Under the pieces are notes generated by a model. That model saw nothing but the letters and a program-made list of their open reading frames with translations, searched no databases and had not been told where the DNA came from. Below, piece by piece: positions 1 to 6,077 of a stretch of DNA of 6,077 nucleotides. The translations under genes were made by a program, and so were the position numbers. The DNA is taken from assembly GCA_943326825.2 (NCBI GenBank), contig CALPUT020000167.1:1-6077 (forward strand). The letters run 5' to 3'. Position 1 is the stretch's first letter; every line of letters starts with the position of its first letter. The stretch is from Chryseobacterium gleum. GTDB taxonomy: Bacteria; Bacteroidota; Bacteroidia; Flavobacteriales_D; Crocinitomicaceae.

Positions 1-2
1 AT

Positions 3-443
3 CGTTCAAAATTTGAATTAGTAATTGAGGAAGGAAAGGGAACGTGTTCTTCTAAGCACGGTTTATTAGCAGGGATTGCTGAAGAAAATAATCATAAAGA
101 AGTTGAATTGATGGTTGGAATTTTTCAAATGAGTCCAGAAACTCATCCTATACTAACTTCTTTTTTTGAAGGAAAAACGTATCCTCATATTCCAGAAGCA
201 CATTGTTATTTAAGATTTGATGGAGAGCGATATGATTATACTTCAAGTTCAAATGAACATGAAGCAAATAAATTATTATTCATTAGAGAACAACGCGTTG
301 ATCCACACCCAGCAGCTGAATGGAAAGAAGTAATACAACAAGATTACATCAAACGTTTATTAGTTAGAAAACCAGAGTTTCAAATTACGTTTGAGGATCT
401 TTGGAAGGATCGTGAGGAATGCATTCGGATTTTTTCTAAATGA
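3..443 (+). CDS. Transglutaminase-like uncharacterised protein, 5'-truncated by the window edge
   Basis: The frame is open from base 3 to the TGA at 441-443, giving the last 146 residues of a protein that starts outside the window. A TTG/ATG pair at 108-113 could be read as a start, but sense codons upstream in the same frame carry conserved-looking sequence (GKGTCSSKHGLLAGIAEEN), so I treat it as internal. Fragment residue C15 (in GTCSSKH), H67 (in EAHCYLRFDG) and D78 (in RYDYTS) are ordered and spaced like the Cys-His-Asp triad of the transglutaminase/papain-like fold. The tail (FEDLWKDREECI) resembles a small uncharacterised bacterial family I recognise only by pattern. Substrate and role are unknown; it could be a hydrolase or an inactive relative. 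It converges on murF-alr, with repeat units between. Reading frame is very secure; fold assignment is moderate. Confidence 0.8.
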   Translation, partial: RSKFELVIEEGKGTCSSKHGLLAGIAEENNHKEVELMVGIFQMSPETHPILTSFFEGKTYPHIPEAHCYLRFDGERYDYTSSSNEHEANKLLFIREQRVDPHPAAEWKEVIQQDYIKRLLVRKPEFQITFEDLWKDREECIRIFSK

Positions 444-450
444 AATTTCA

Positions 451-510
451 CTTCCCCCTTTGACTTGCGAAGCATGCGACGAAGTCAACGGGGACCGAGG
501 GGGATGACAA
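451..510 (+). repeat. Intergenic repeat unit A (REP-like, hairpin-forming)
   Basis: This G/C-rich unit in an A/T-rich surrounding begins CTTCCCCCTTTGA and ends GGGGGATGACAA. Its core is a dyad: TTGACTT (460-466) pairs with AAGTCAA (482-488), extended outside by CCCC (455-458) with GGGG (490-493) across one mismatch, and centred on the palindrome GCATGC (472-477). An alternative outer pairing is CCCCC (454-458) with GGGGG (499-503). It starts 8 bases after the upstream stop codon, so it could form an RNA 3'-end hairpin, although no T-run follows as in a canonical intrinsic terminator. Its two ends match units B and C, which lie in the opposite orientation. Confidence 0.7.
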
Positions 511-558
511 CTGTGAACTCAAATCTGTATCATCTCTATTCGTAACTGAAAATTCTTA

Positions 559-594
559 TTGTCACCTCCCTTTGTCCCTCCTCAAGGAGGGAAA
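559..594 (-). repeat. Intergenic repeat unit B (short form)
   Basis: Read on the minus strand it begins TTTCCCTCCTTGAG and ends GGGAGGTGACAA, the same ends as units A and C, but the interior is much shorter. On the plus strand it contains a near-perfect dyad: TCCCTCCT (575-582) and AGGAGGGA (585-592), effectively a six-pair stem with a TCAA loop. Its tail, TTGTCACCTCCCTTTGTCCC at 559-578, matches the reverse complement of 491-510 in unit A at 16 of 20 positions, so A and B lie tail to tail as a long imperfect inverted repeat. Confidence 0.65.
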
Positions 595-639
595 TGATAA
601 CAAATTTTATATCGAAACTTTTAGAATTAAAGATTATCC

Positions 640-714
640 TTTTCACCGCCCTTAATCTTCTTTTGCTAACGCTTAGTCTTCGCAAATATATTTGCTCAAC
701 TCAAGGAGGGAAAG
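640..714 (-). repeat. Intergenic repeat unit C, flush with the murF-alr stop codon
   Basis: On the minus strand it begins CTTTCCCTCCTTGAG directly after the murF-alr stop codon and ends AAGGGCGGTGAAAA near 640. Plus-strand bases 700-713 (CTCAAGGAGGGAAA) repeat 581-594 of unit B exactly. The interior differs from A but shares the word TTGCGAAG. It holds its own dyads: TTTG/CAAA (662-665 with 683-686) around CTAA-CGC-TTAG (666-676), and a perfect 14 bp palindrome at 682-695. It is a diverged copy of the same family as A and B. It may act as a 3'-end structure for the murF-alr transcript. Confidence 0.6.
682..695. repeat. Perfect 14 bp palindrome inside repeat unit C
   Basis: GCAAATATATTTGC is identical to its reverse complement. 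It competes for pairing with TTTGC at 662-666, so the transcript could fold in two alternative ways. It may simply be a decayed hairpin core of the repeat unit rather than a protein binding site. Confidence 0.6.
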
Positions 715-3021
715 CTACCCTTCCAAATAAACACGATGTACCCTTTTTGAAATACTAGTCATGATTTCATAAGGAATTGTTTTAGCTTGATTAGCAAATT
801 CTTCCATCGTTTTATTTAAACCAATTATTTCAACTTTTGAACCAGCTTTAACGTCTAAATTAGTAACGTCTATCATTAACATATCCATACAAACTCGACC
901 AATTACAGGACAAAAATGATTGTCAAGATAAACTGAACCAATTCCATTACTTAATGAACGTTTAAATCCATCGGCATACCCAACAGGAATGATGGCTATT
1001 TTAGTATCCTTTTCAGCAATAAATGTTCTGCTGTATCCTACAGTCTCACCTTTTTTAATTTCTTTGACTTGTGATATTTCACTTTTCCAGAAAATAACAG
1101 GTTGAAGTATTGATTTTAATTCAGTATTTGAAGTATATCCATACATTCCAATTCCTAATCGAACCATATCAAATTGAAAATCTTTAAAACGTGCAACTGC
1201 TTCTGAATTAAGGACGTGTTTGATAAATGGGTAATTTATTTGTTGAGAAAGTTTATCACAGAAGGTATAGAATGTATTTATTTGATGTAAAGTAAACGCT
1301 TCACTTTCAAAATTATCTGAATCAGCTAAATGCGAATAGACACTTTTAATTCTAACTTCAGGTTGTGCCTGTAAAACTTCACTTATTTGGATTAGATCAG
1401 AAGGTTCAAAACCTAATCTTCTCATTCCAGTATCTACCTTTAAGTGAATGGGGTAATCCATTTTTCCAGTAAAAATTAATTCTTTAATGAATTCGTCTAA
1501 TTGTTCAAAAGAATAAATAGCTGGTTCTAAATTATATTTAATACAATCCTCAAATCCTTCTTCTTCTGCATTCATAACCAATATTGGCAGTTGAATTCCT
1601 AATTTTCGTAATTCAACACCTTCATCTGCATAAGCAACACCTAAATAATTGATGCCTTGTTTTTCTAAAAATCCAGCAACTCTTTCTGTTCCAGAACCAT
1701 AAGAAGAAGCTTTGACCATTGCCAATAGTAAAGTTTCCGGTTTTAAATAGCTTTTAAAAACACTTAAGTTATTTCTCAAAGCATTTAAATCAACTTCAAG
1801 AAAAGTTTTATGTTTTTTCAAACGAAATTGACTCGCGATTTTCTGCATGTCAGCCTTTCGTGAACCTTTTATGAGTATGATACTATTTTTAATTTCTTCA
1901 GTAATTGGCTCATTATCTTTTAGATAAATTATTTTCTCTGGTTTAAATGAATCAATAATTTTAGTAATAGCTTCTTTTTTGTTATCGGCTTCTTCGTCTA
2001 ATCCAATGATGACTACTCGCTTTAAATCTTCAGCAAGAGTTAGCTGATATTCCAAGGAATAATTTAACGCATCAATATCTAAATTATAGGTGTCATTGAT
2101 GATAGTGTTTCCATTGATCCCCTCAAAAACTTCCATTCGCATGGCTAGGTGAGGCAAACTTTTCGCTTTTGATTTTAATTCATCAGCTGATAAATTTAAA
2201 AATTTAGCAAATGCTAAAACTAAACTTAAGTTATGAATACTAATTTTATCTTGAAATGGAAGAATTGATTTGATGTCTTTTAAATTAGACTCATTAACTT
2301 CAATTCCATGAATTTTTTCAATTTGATTTGAATTAAGCTCAATTGAAGAATGGTAAAATGTTGTTTTACAATCTTTAAAGGCAGATAATTTTTCTTCTAA
2401 ATGTTGTTCAGCAGTTTGAAAGTTTTCTTTATGAGCAGAACCAAATGAAGTGAAAATTCCGTAAGTAGGATTGACAATTTCTTCTAGACGTGTCATTTCT
2501 TGGGGTTTCGAGATTCCCATTTCAATTAAGGCAATATCCGCATTATCATGCAATTCTAATATTGAAAGGGCAACTCCTAATTGAGAATTAAAACTTTTTG
2601 GACTTCTAATGACTCTGAACTTTGAAAATAAAAAATGATAAATCCATTCTTTCACCATTGTTTTTCCAACACTTCCAGTAATTCCAACGATTGGATATTT
2701 AAATTTCGAACGATGATTTTTTGCAATTTCTTGTAACGCCCAAAGTGTATTTTCTACTTGAATAAATGTTGAATTTTGATATGTTGAAACATCAATTGAT
2801 TCAGAAACAACAAATTGACGAACACCTTTTTTATAAGCTTCTTCAATAAATGCATGCCCATTTCTAAATTCTCCCGTTAAAGCAAAAAATAATACTGAAT
2901 TACCATCAGCTATTTTTCGAGTGTCAAATGCGATTGAATGAATGGTTGAATTGCATTCACTTACAAGGATTTTACCATGAGTAATGTCTTGAATATTATT
3001 GTATGTGAATCCTAGTTTCAA
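715..3021 (-). CDS. Bifunctional UDP-MurNAc-tripeptide:D-Ala-D-Ala ligase / alanine racemase (MurF-Alr fusion)
   Basis: This 768-residue cytoplasmic fusion serves peptidoglycan precursor synthesis. Residues 1-105 match the Mur ligase N-terminal domain (DTRKIADGNSVLFFALTG). Residues 108-295 are the ATPase: P-loop GSVGKT (116-121), E167, H197 and probable carbamylated K211. Residues 296-395 are a shortened C-terminal Mur domain with INDTYN at 308-313. The racemase spans about 404-768: PLP lysine K437 (AMVKASSYG), R535 in DTGMRRLGF, H564, R621 in MVRLGIGMYGY, catalytic tyrosine Y663 (VGYSRTF) and CMDM at 711-714. All key racemase residues are present, so L-/D-alanine interconversion is well supported; ligase activity is likely but rests on homology. 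The start is TTG at 3019-3021: the in-frame TGA lies only two codons upstream and the next ATG is at residue 122, which would remove the N domain. Divergent from the phosphatase gene. Confidence 0.96.
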   Translation of the reverse strand: MKLGFTYNNIQDITHGKILVSECNSTIHSIAFDTRKIADGNSVLFFALTGEFRNGHAFIEEAYKKGVRQFVVSESIDVSTYQNSTFIQVENTLWALQEIAKNHRSKFKYPIVGITGSVGKTMVKEWIYHFLFSKFRVIRSPKSFNSQLGVALSILELHDNADIALIEMGISKPQEMTRLEEIVNPTYGIFTSFGSAHKENFQTAEQHLEEKLSAFKDCKTTFYHSSIELNSNQIEKIHGIEVNESNLKDIKSILPFQDKISIHNLSLVLAFAKFLNLSADELKSKAKSLPHLAMRMEVFEGINGNTIINDTYNLDIDALNYSLEYQLTLAEDLKRVVIIGLDEEADNKKEAITKIIDSFKPEKIIYLKDNEPITEEIKNSIILIKGSRKADMQKIASQFRLKKHKTFLEVDLNALRNNLSVFKSYLKPETLLLAMVKASSYGSGTERVAGFLEKQGINYLGVAYADEGVELRKLGIQLPILVMNAEEEGFEDCIKYNLEPAIYSFEQLDEFIKELIFTGKMDYPIHLKVDTGMRRLGFEPSDLIQISEVLQAQPEVRIKSVYSHLADSDNFESEAFTLHQINTFYTFCDKLSQQINYPFIKHVLNSEAVARFKDFQFDMVRLGIGMYGYTSNTELKSILQPVIFWKSEISQVKEIKKGETVGYSRTFIAEKDTKIAIIPVGYADGFKRSLSNGIGSVYLDNHFCPVIGRVCMDMLMIDVTNLDVKAGSKVEIIGLNKTMEEFANQAKTIPYEIMTSISKRVHRVYLEG

Positions 3022-3060
3022 ATCTAATCATTATAATAAATAAAAGTAGTGCATAATTTT

Positions 3061-3069
3061 CAAATGCTA
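3061..3069 (-). promoter_or_regulatory. Weak candidate -7 box for murF-alr
   Basis: On the minus strand this reads TAGCATTTG, which resembles the Bacteroidota -7 consensus TAnnTTTG with one extra base between TA and TTTG. It lies 40 bases upstream of the TTG start. No TTG-type -33 element is seen at the usual distance, so the call is tentative. Confidence 0.2.
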
Positions 3070-3074
3070 AGCAT
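3064..3074. promoter_or_regulatory. Short dyad in the divergent promoter region, possible operator
   Basis: ATGC-TAA-GCAT is an inverted repeat with a three-base centre. Its right half is part of GCATAAT (3071-3077), which also occurs at 3051-3057, exactly 20 bp away, close to two helical turns. It overlaps the weak candidate -7 box of murF-alr, so a bound regulator could affect that gene. Such short words also arise by chance in A/T-rich DNA. Confidence 0.25.
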
Positions 3075-3142
3075 AATAAATTAGAATTAATAAGTTTATA
3101 TTTCTTTAATTTTTAATTAATAATACCTATAATTTTTAAAAT

Positions 3143-3150
3143 TACTTTTG
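3143..3150 (+). promoter_or_regulatory. Candidate Bacteroidota -7 promoter box for the phosphatase gene
   Basis: TACTTTTG is a perfect match to TAnnTTTG, the -7 element used by the Bacteroidota primary sigma factor. It ends 19 bases before the TTG start codon, so the leader would be short. No clear TTG -33 element is present about 19 bases further upstream; that region is A/T only. The exact match and placement make it plausible, but the word can also occur by chance here. Confidence 0.4.
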
Positions 3151-3169
3151 ATTCGGTAATTTTTTTAGT

Positions 3170-5221
3170 TTGAAAAAAATCAAATATAAATTGTTTTATA
3201 GTTTTTTGTTCTTTTCATCAATATCTATTGTTGCTGTTACCATAAACGTCATCTATTTCAACAAAAAAGAAAAAATTTCACAATACGTAAATAATCTTGA
3301 TGAAATAAATGTTCTGTGTCTTTTAAATTTTAAAATTCAGCAAGAATTTTTGAATTATGAAAAGTTTAATCCTGTATATTTTAAAACAAATAAAAGTGTC
3401 ATTCTTGAAAAAAACGCCATGTTGAAAAAGATGGTATTAAAAAAATGCCTATTAATAAAAAAGAACGATTTAGAAATCTCAGACAATTTTAATATAACCA
3501 AAATTTATAATCTTTATTTATTAAATTCTAAAATATTTAATGAAGTTGTTAAAAATATTAAACAACGAGGTTATAAAGATTTTGGTGTTGAAGGGAATAT
3601 GCGGAAATATGCTCATGAATTAATGAACAATGACAAAGATTTAAAGCAAATTAATATTTTATCCTTAAGAAGGAATGAGAAGGATTTTATTATAAGAAAA
3701 GAACTCCAATATGTTGTAAAATTCAATGAATTAATAAACGAACTTAAATTTGATATTCTAGATAATACTAAAATCAGTACTAATAGAAAAGAATATTTAT
3801 TGAGTATAGTTTCAAATTATGATTTAGCGTTTAAGAAACTGGTTTCAATTGAATTAAAATTAGGTACTTATAAGAATAAAGAGCTAATTTATAAATTAAA
3901 AAAAAATAGTGAAGAGCTTCAAAATTATTTCAATCATCAAAAAATTAAGTCCTTAAAAGATGGAAATGTTTTATTGATAAAAATTAAGAATATTTTATAT
4001 TTTTCTTTCTTAATCCTCATAATTACATCTTTATTTTTAAGTTATTATTTTGCAAAACGAATAACCAAACCACTTTCAAATTTAAGTGCCTCAATTAATC
4101 AATATGCAAAAAGTGAATTTAAATATTTCCCAATTAAATATCATAAATCAGATGGATTTGAAATTTCAATGATTAAGGAAAGCTTTTCTTTGATGTCTCA
4201 AGAAATATCTCAACATATAAATTTCTTTAAGGAGAAAGTCGAAGAGAGGACGTCTGAAATCACAAAGCAAAAAAACAAATTGCTTCATCAAAAACAAATT
4301 TTAGACACTAAACAATCTGAATTGATTGAAGTGAATAAGAATGTTACCGATAGTTTGATTTATGCTAAGCGAATTCAAAAAGCATTGTTACCTCCTTTAA
4401 ATTTAATTAAGAAAAGCTTAGTAGATAGTTTTATAATAAATATACCTAAAGATATAGTGAGTGGTGATTTTTATTGGGTTGACTCAATTGAGATTAGTGA
4501 AATTAAGAGCAAGAAATTGATATCTAAATATTTATTAACATTAGAAAATGATTTTGTGAATTCAATAGAAGAAGAAGAAGAGAATGAAGATTACATTGAA
4601 TTTGAATCAGAAATAGAAAATTGTGTATTATTTGCCGTAGCAGATTGTACTGGTCATGGTGTACCAGGTGCTTTAATGAGTGTAATAGGTGTCAACAGTT
4701 TGAATAAAATTATTAAAGAATATAAAATATACACGCCAAATAAAATATTAAATGAATTAAATAATGAAGTCAGATTAACATTAAGACAACAAAGTGATGA
4801 TTGTGAGATAAAAGATGGAATGGATATTGCTTTGTGTTTATTGAATTATTCAACTATGAAATTAGAATTTGCAGGAGCAAATTTACCTTTATATTTAATT
4901 AGAAATAATGAATTGATTGTTTATAAAGGAGATAGATTTCCTATTGGTTTTTTTAATGGTGTAAAAGTAAATTCGTTCAAAAACAATAGCATTGATATTC
5001 AAGAAGGAGATGTAATCTATTTATTCTCTGATGGATATTATGATCAGTTTGGTGCTTCAACCAATAAGAAATTTAATATCAGAAGGTTTAAAGAATTATT
5101 ACTTTCTATCAAACATTTAGATACTGTAAAACAAAAAATAGTTCTTGAAAAAACGCTAAAAGATTGGCAAGGTAATACCTTTCAAGTCGATGATATTTTA
5201 ATCTTAGGAGTTAAATTTTAG
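3170..5221 (+). CDS. Membrane-anchored sensor protein phosphatase (HAMP-like linker, SpoIIE/PP2C domain)
   Basis: The 683-residue protein probably dephosphorylates serine/threonine on an unknown partner in response to an external signal. TM1 is about residues 8-30 and TM2 about 272-294. Between them is a helical extracytoplasmic region with GVEGNMRKYAHELMNN and LSLRRNEKDFIIRKELQY (about 139-182), which resembles HBM-type sensor domains. A HAMP-like segment (295-348) and coiled coil (350-395) lead to the phosphatase domain (about 396-683). Metal-site acidic residues are D433 (SGDFYW), D492 (ADCTGHG), D549/D552 (KDGMD), D621 (FSDG) and D674/D675 (VDDI), so it should be active. An acidic insertion of about 48 residues (438-485) separates SGDFYW from ADCTGHG. 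The start is TTG at 3170; an in-frame TGA lies six codons upstream and the first ATG comes far inside, after TM1. The gene is visibly richer in A/T than its neighbours. No partner-switching gene is adjacent. Confidence 0.9.
   Translation: MKKIKYKLFYSFLFFSSISIVAVTINVIYFNKKEKISQYVNNLDEINVLCLLNFKIQQEFLNYEKFNPVYFKTNKSVILEKNAMLKKMVLKKCLLIKKNDLEISDNFNITKIYNLYLLNSKIFNEVVKNIKQRGYKDFGVEGNMRKYAHELMNNDKDLKQINILSLRRNEKDFIIRKELQYVVKFNELINELKFDILDNTKISTNRKEYLLSIVSNYDLAFKKLVSIELKLGTYKNKELIYKLKKNSEELQNYFNHQKIKSLKDGNVLLIKIKNILYFSFLILIITSLFLSYYFAKRITKPLSNLSASINQYAKSEFKYFPIKYHKSDGFEISMIKESFSLMSQEISQHINFFKEKVEERTSEITKQKNKLLHQKQILDTKQSELIEVNKNVTDSLIYAKRIQKALLPPLNLIKKSLVDSFIINIPKDIVSGDFYWVDSIEISEIKSKKLISKYLLTLENDFVNSIEEEEENEDYIEFESEIENCVLFAVADCTGHGVPGALMSVIGVNSLNKIIKEYKIYTPNKILNELNNEVRLTLRQQSDDCEIKDGMDIALCLLNYSTMKLEFAGANLPLYLIRNNELIVYKGDRFPIGFFNGVKVNSFKNNSIDIQEGDVIYLFSDGYYDQFGASTNKKFNIRRFKELLLSIKHLDTVKQKIVLEKTLKDWQGNTFQVDDILILGVKF
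4567..4583 (+). repeat. Short in-frame GAA trinucleotide run in the phosphatase gene
   Basis: Four GAA units followed by GAG encode the EEEEE run (residues 467-471) inside the acidic insertion of the phosphatase domain. Slippage in multiples of three would change only the number of glutamates. It is too short to be called a strong mutation hotspot. Confidence 0.6.
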
Positions 5222-5230
5222 TTGTTTTAG

Positions 5231-5311
5231 GTTGTTTGATTTTTATCATGATTCCAAATGCTCTAAAAACAGTGTTTATTTCTTTAACACAAAGTATCTA
5301 AATTAAACAAC
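5231..5311. repeat. Imperfect inverted repeat downstream of the phosphatase gene
   Basis: GTTGTTTGATTTTTAT (5231-5246) pairs with 5296-5311 at 13 of 16 positions, 14 with a G-T wobble. The 49-base interior contains a weaker nested stem, GTGTT (5272-5276) with AACAC (5286-5290). The left half begins 10 bases after the phosphatase stop codon, and an overlapping alternative pairing, TTAGTTGTTT (5218-5227) with 5305-5314, is also possible. It could form a 3'-end structure, but it is A/T-rich and weak, with no clear T-run. The rest of the 222 bp gap shows only a small TGGAAT/ATTCCA dyad (5339-5344 with 5360-5365) and no credible gene. Confidence 0.35.
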
Positions 5312-5443
5312 TAAACTAAATTATTAGATATCAATAAATGGAATGTTCATTTTTCTTTAATTCCACTTGCAATAACTATTATAGCTGATCAAGGAATAAT
5401 TTCAATCGGAGTTGAATTTATAATTTCTAGGATCATTAAATTA

Positions 5444-6025
5444 TTAAAAATTTGTAATATTTCTATTAAAACAAGAACGACATAAAGGTTTGTAATTTTC
5501 TTTCGAACCTAATAAAACTTGATCTTTTTCATTGTTTAATCGGTGTGAAAATTGAGCTAAGTTACCACAAGAAACACATATAGCATGAACTTTAGTCACA
5601 TATTCGGCAACACACAAAAGCTGAGGCATTGGACCAAAAGGTTTTCCAAGATAATCCATGTCAAGTCCCGCTATTAATACTCGAATACCACTTTTGGAAA
5701 GAGTGGTACAAACTTCTACAAGTGCTTCATCGAAAAATTGTGCTTCATCAATCGCTACGATATATTCATCCGATAAATGATCAAATATTTCAGTTGCTTT
5801 ATTTATTGAAATTGCCTGTAATGTTGAACCTTGATGACTCATTACATTATCTTCACTATATCGATTATCAATTTTTGGTTTGAACAATACAATTTTTTGA
5901 TTTGCAAATTCTGCTCGTCTTAATCTTCGAATTAATTCTTCCGTTTTCCCAGAAAACATTGATCCACAGATGATTTCAATCCAACCGTGTTTACTATTAT
6001 CTTCAGGAAATTGTTCCAAAAACAT
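5444..6025 (-). CDS. tdk: Thymidine kinase (type II, zinc-binding)
   Basis: This 193-residue cytoplasmic enzyme phosphorylates thymidine (and deoxyuridine) with ATP, giving dTMP by salvage. The length is typical of bacterial type II enzymes. Visible motifs are the P-loop GSMFSGKT (21-28), the DEAQFF block (93-98) whose E94 is the likely catalytic base, the substrate-side loop GLDMDYLGKPFGPMPQLL (120-137), and a zinc site from C150/C153 (CVSC) and C182/C185 (CRSC). All four cysteines and both nucleotide motifs are intact, so the enzyme should be active. The ATG at 6023-6025 gives the family's usual N-terminus (MFLE... then GWIEIICGSMFSGKT). No Shine-Dalgarno or clear TAnnTTTG box is visible in the 52 bases upstream. 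It shares a strand with murF-alr but the opposite-strand phosphatase gene separates them, so cotranscription is unlikely. Confidence 0.97.
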   Translation of the reverse strand: MFLEQFPEDNSKHGWIEIICGSMFSGKTEELIRRLRRAEFANQKIVLFKPKIDNRYSEDNVMSHQGSTLQAISINKATEIFDHLSDEYIVAIDEAQFFDEALVEVCTTLSKSGIRVLIAGLDMDYLGKPFGPMPQLLCVAEYVTKVHAICVSCGNLAQFSHRLNNEKDQVLLGSKENYKPLCRSCFNRNITNF

Positions 6026-6077
6026 CTATTAATCTTTTACTTAAGGTTATTAACACTTCATAGAAGACAAAAAAATC

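Noticed and set aside
108..113. TTG/ATG as the true start of the left-edge gene
   Set aside because: The frame stays open to base 3 and the upstream codons carry the conserved-looking cysteine motif GTCSSKH, so this is an internal position.
451..714. CRISPR array or IS element
   Set aside because: Only three unequal, diverged copies in mixed orientation, without uniform spacers; no cas or transposase coding sequence is in the window.
3022..3169. Long A/T tract as an origin or att site
   Set aside because: There are no DnaA-box-like repeats, no direct-repeat pair at gene borders and no tRNA end. General A/T richness explains the tract.
5338..5436. Possible small gene or gene remnant in the gap before tdk
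   Set aside because: The plus strand gives only a 16-codon frame, and the minus strand a 15-codon frame from the ATG at 5434-5436. No family wording is recognisable, so neither is supported.
5629..5883. 84-codon plus-strand open frame opposite thymidine kinase
   Set aside because: It lies wholly antisense to an intact, well-recognised tdk gene, and its translation shows no recognisable domain or motif.
6026..6077. Start of another gene or a promoter at the right edge
   Set aside because: The 52 bases show no convincing start codon with an open frame to the edge and no TAnnTTTG match on either strand.

Overview
The window looks like chromosomal DNA from a Flavobacteriia-type Bacteroidota. 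The evidence is strong A/T richness, a fused MurF-alanine racemase gene (a Bacteroidota arrangement), a two-membrane-segment SpoIIE phosphatase with the family's usual Bacteroidota wording (PKDIVSGDFYW, ADCTGHGVPGA, SDGYYDQFG), a TAnnTTTG-type promoter box, and no obvious Shine-Dalgarno sequences. This is inference from familiar gene types; no search was run.

Layout. At the left edge (3-443, +) is the 3' part of an uncharacterised transglutaminase-like protein whose start lies outside the window. It converges on a large minus-strand gene (715-3021) for the bifunctional MurF/alanine racemase. The 271 bp between the two stop codons are filled by three diverged copies of one hairpin-forming, G/C-rich repeat unit; the outer copies begin at or within a few bases of the two stop codons. 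Divergent from murF-alr across a 148 bp A/T-rich gap is a gene (3170-5221, +) for a membrane-anchored sensor phosphatase. Its order is TM, extracytoplasmic helical sensor region, TM, HAMP-like linker, coiled coil, SpoIIE/PP2C phosphatase. After a 222 bp gap without a convincing gene comes thymidine kinase on the minus strand (5444-6025), then 52 bp of upstream sequence to the right edge.

How the genes relate. MurF-Alr serves peptidoglycan precursor supply: it makes D-alanine and, by homology, adds D-Ala-D-Ala to the UDP-MurNAc-tripeptide. Thymidine kinase is pyrimidine salvage. The phosphatase is a signalling output protein with no visible partner here (no STAS, anti-sigma or kinase gene), so its target is unknown. 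The two housekeeping genes share a strand and the phosphatase lies between them in the opposite orientation, which may be an insertion into an older tdk/alr neighbourhood.

Most notable points: the cluster of three mosaic repeat units between the convergent genes; TTG start codons on both genes of the divergent pair; and an acidic, GAA-repeat-encoded insertion inside the SpoIIE phosphatase domain. No CRISPR array, tRNA, rRNA, transposase or clearly new multi-gene system is visible. Most of the window is ordinary core chromosome.
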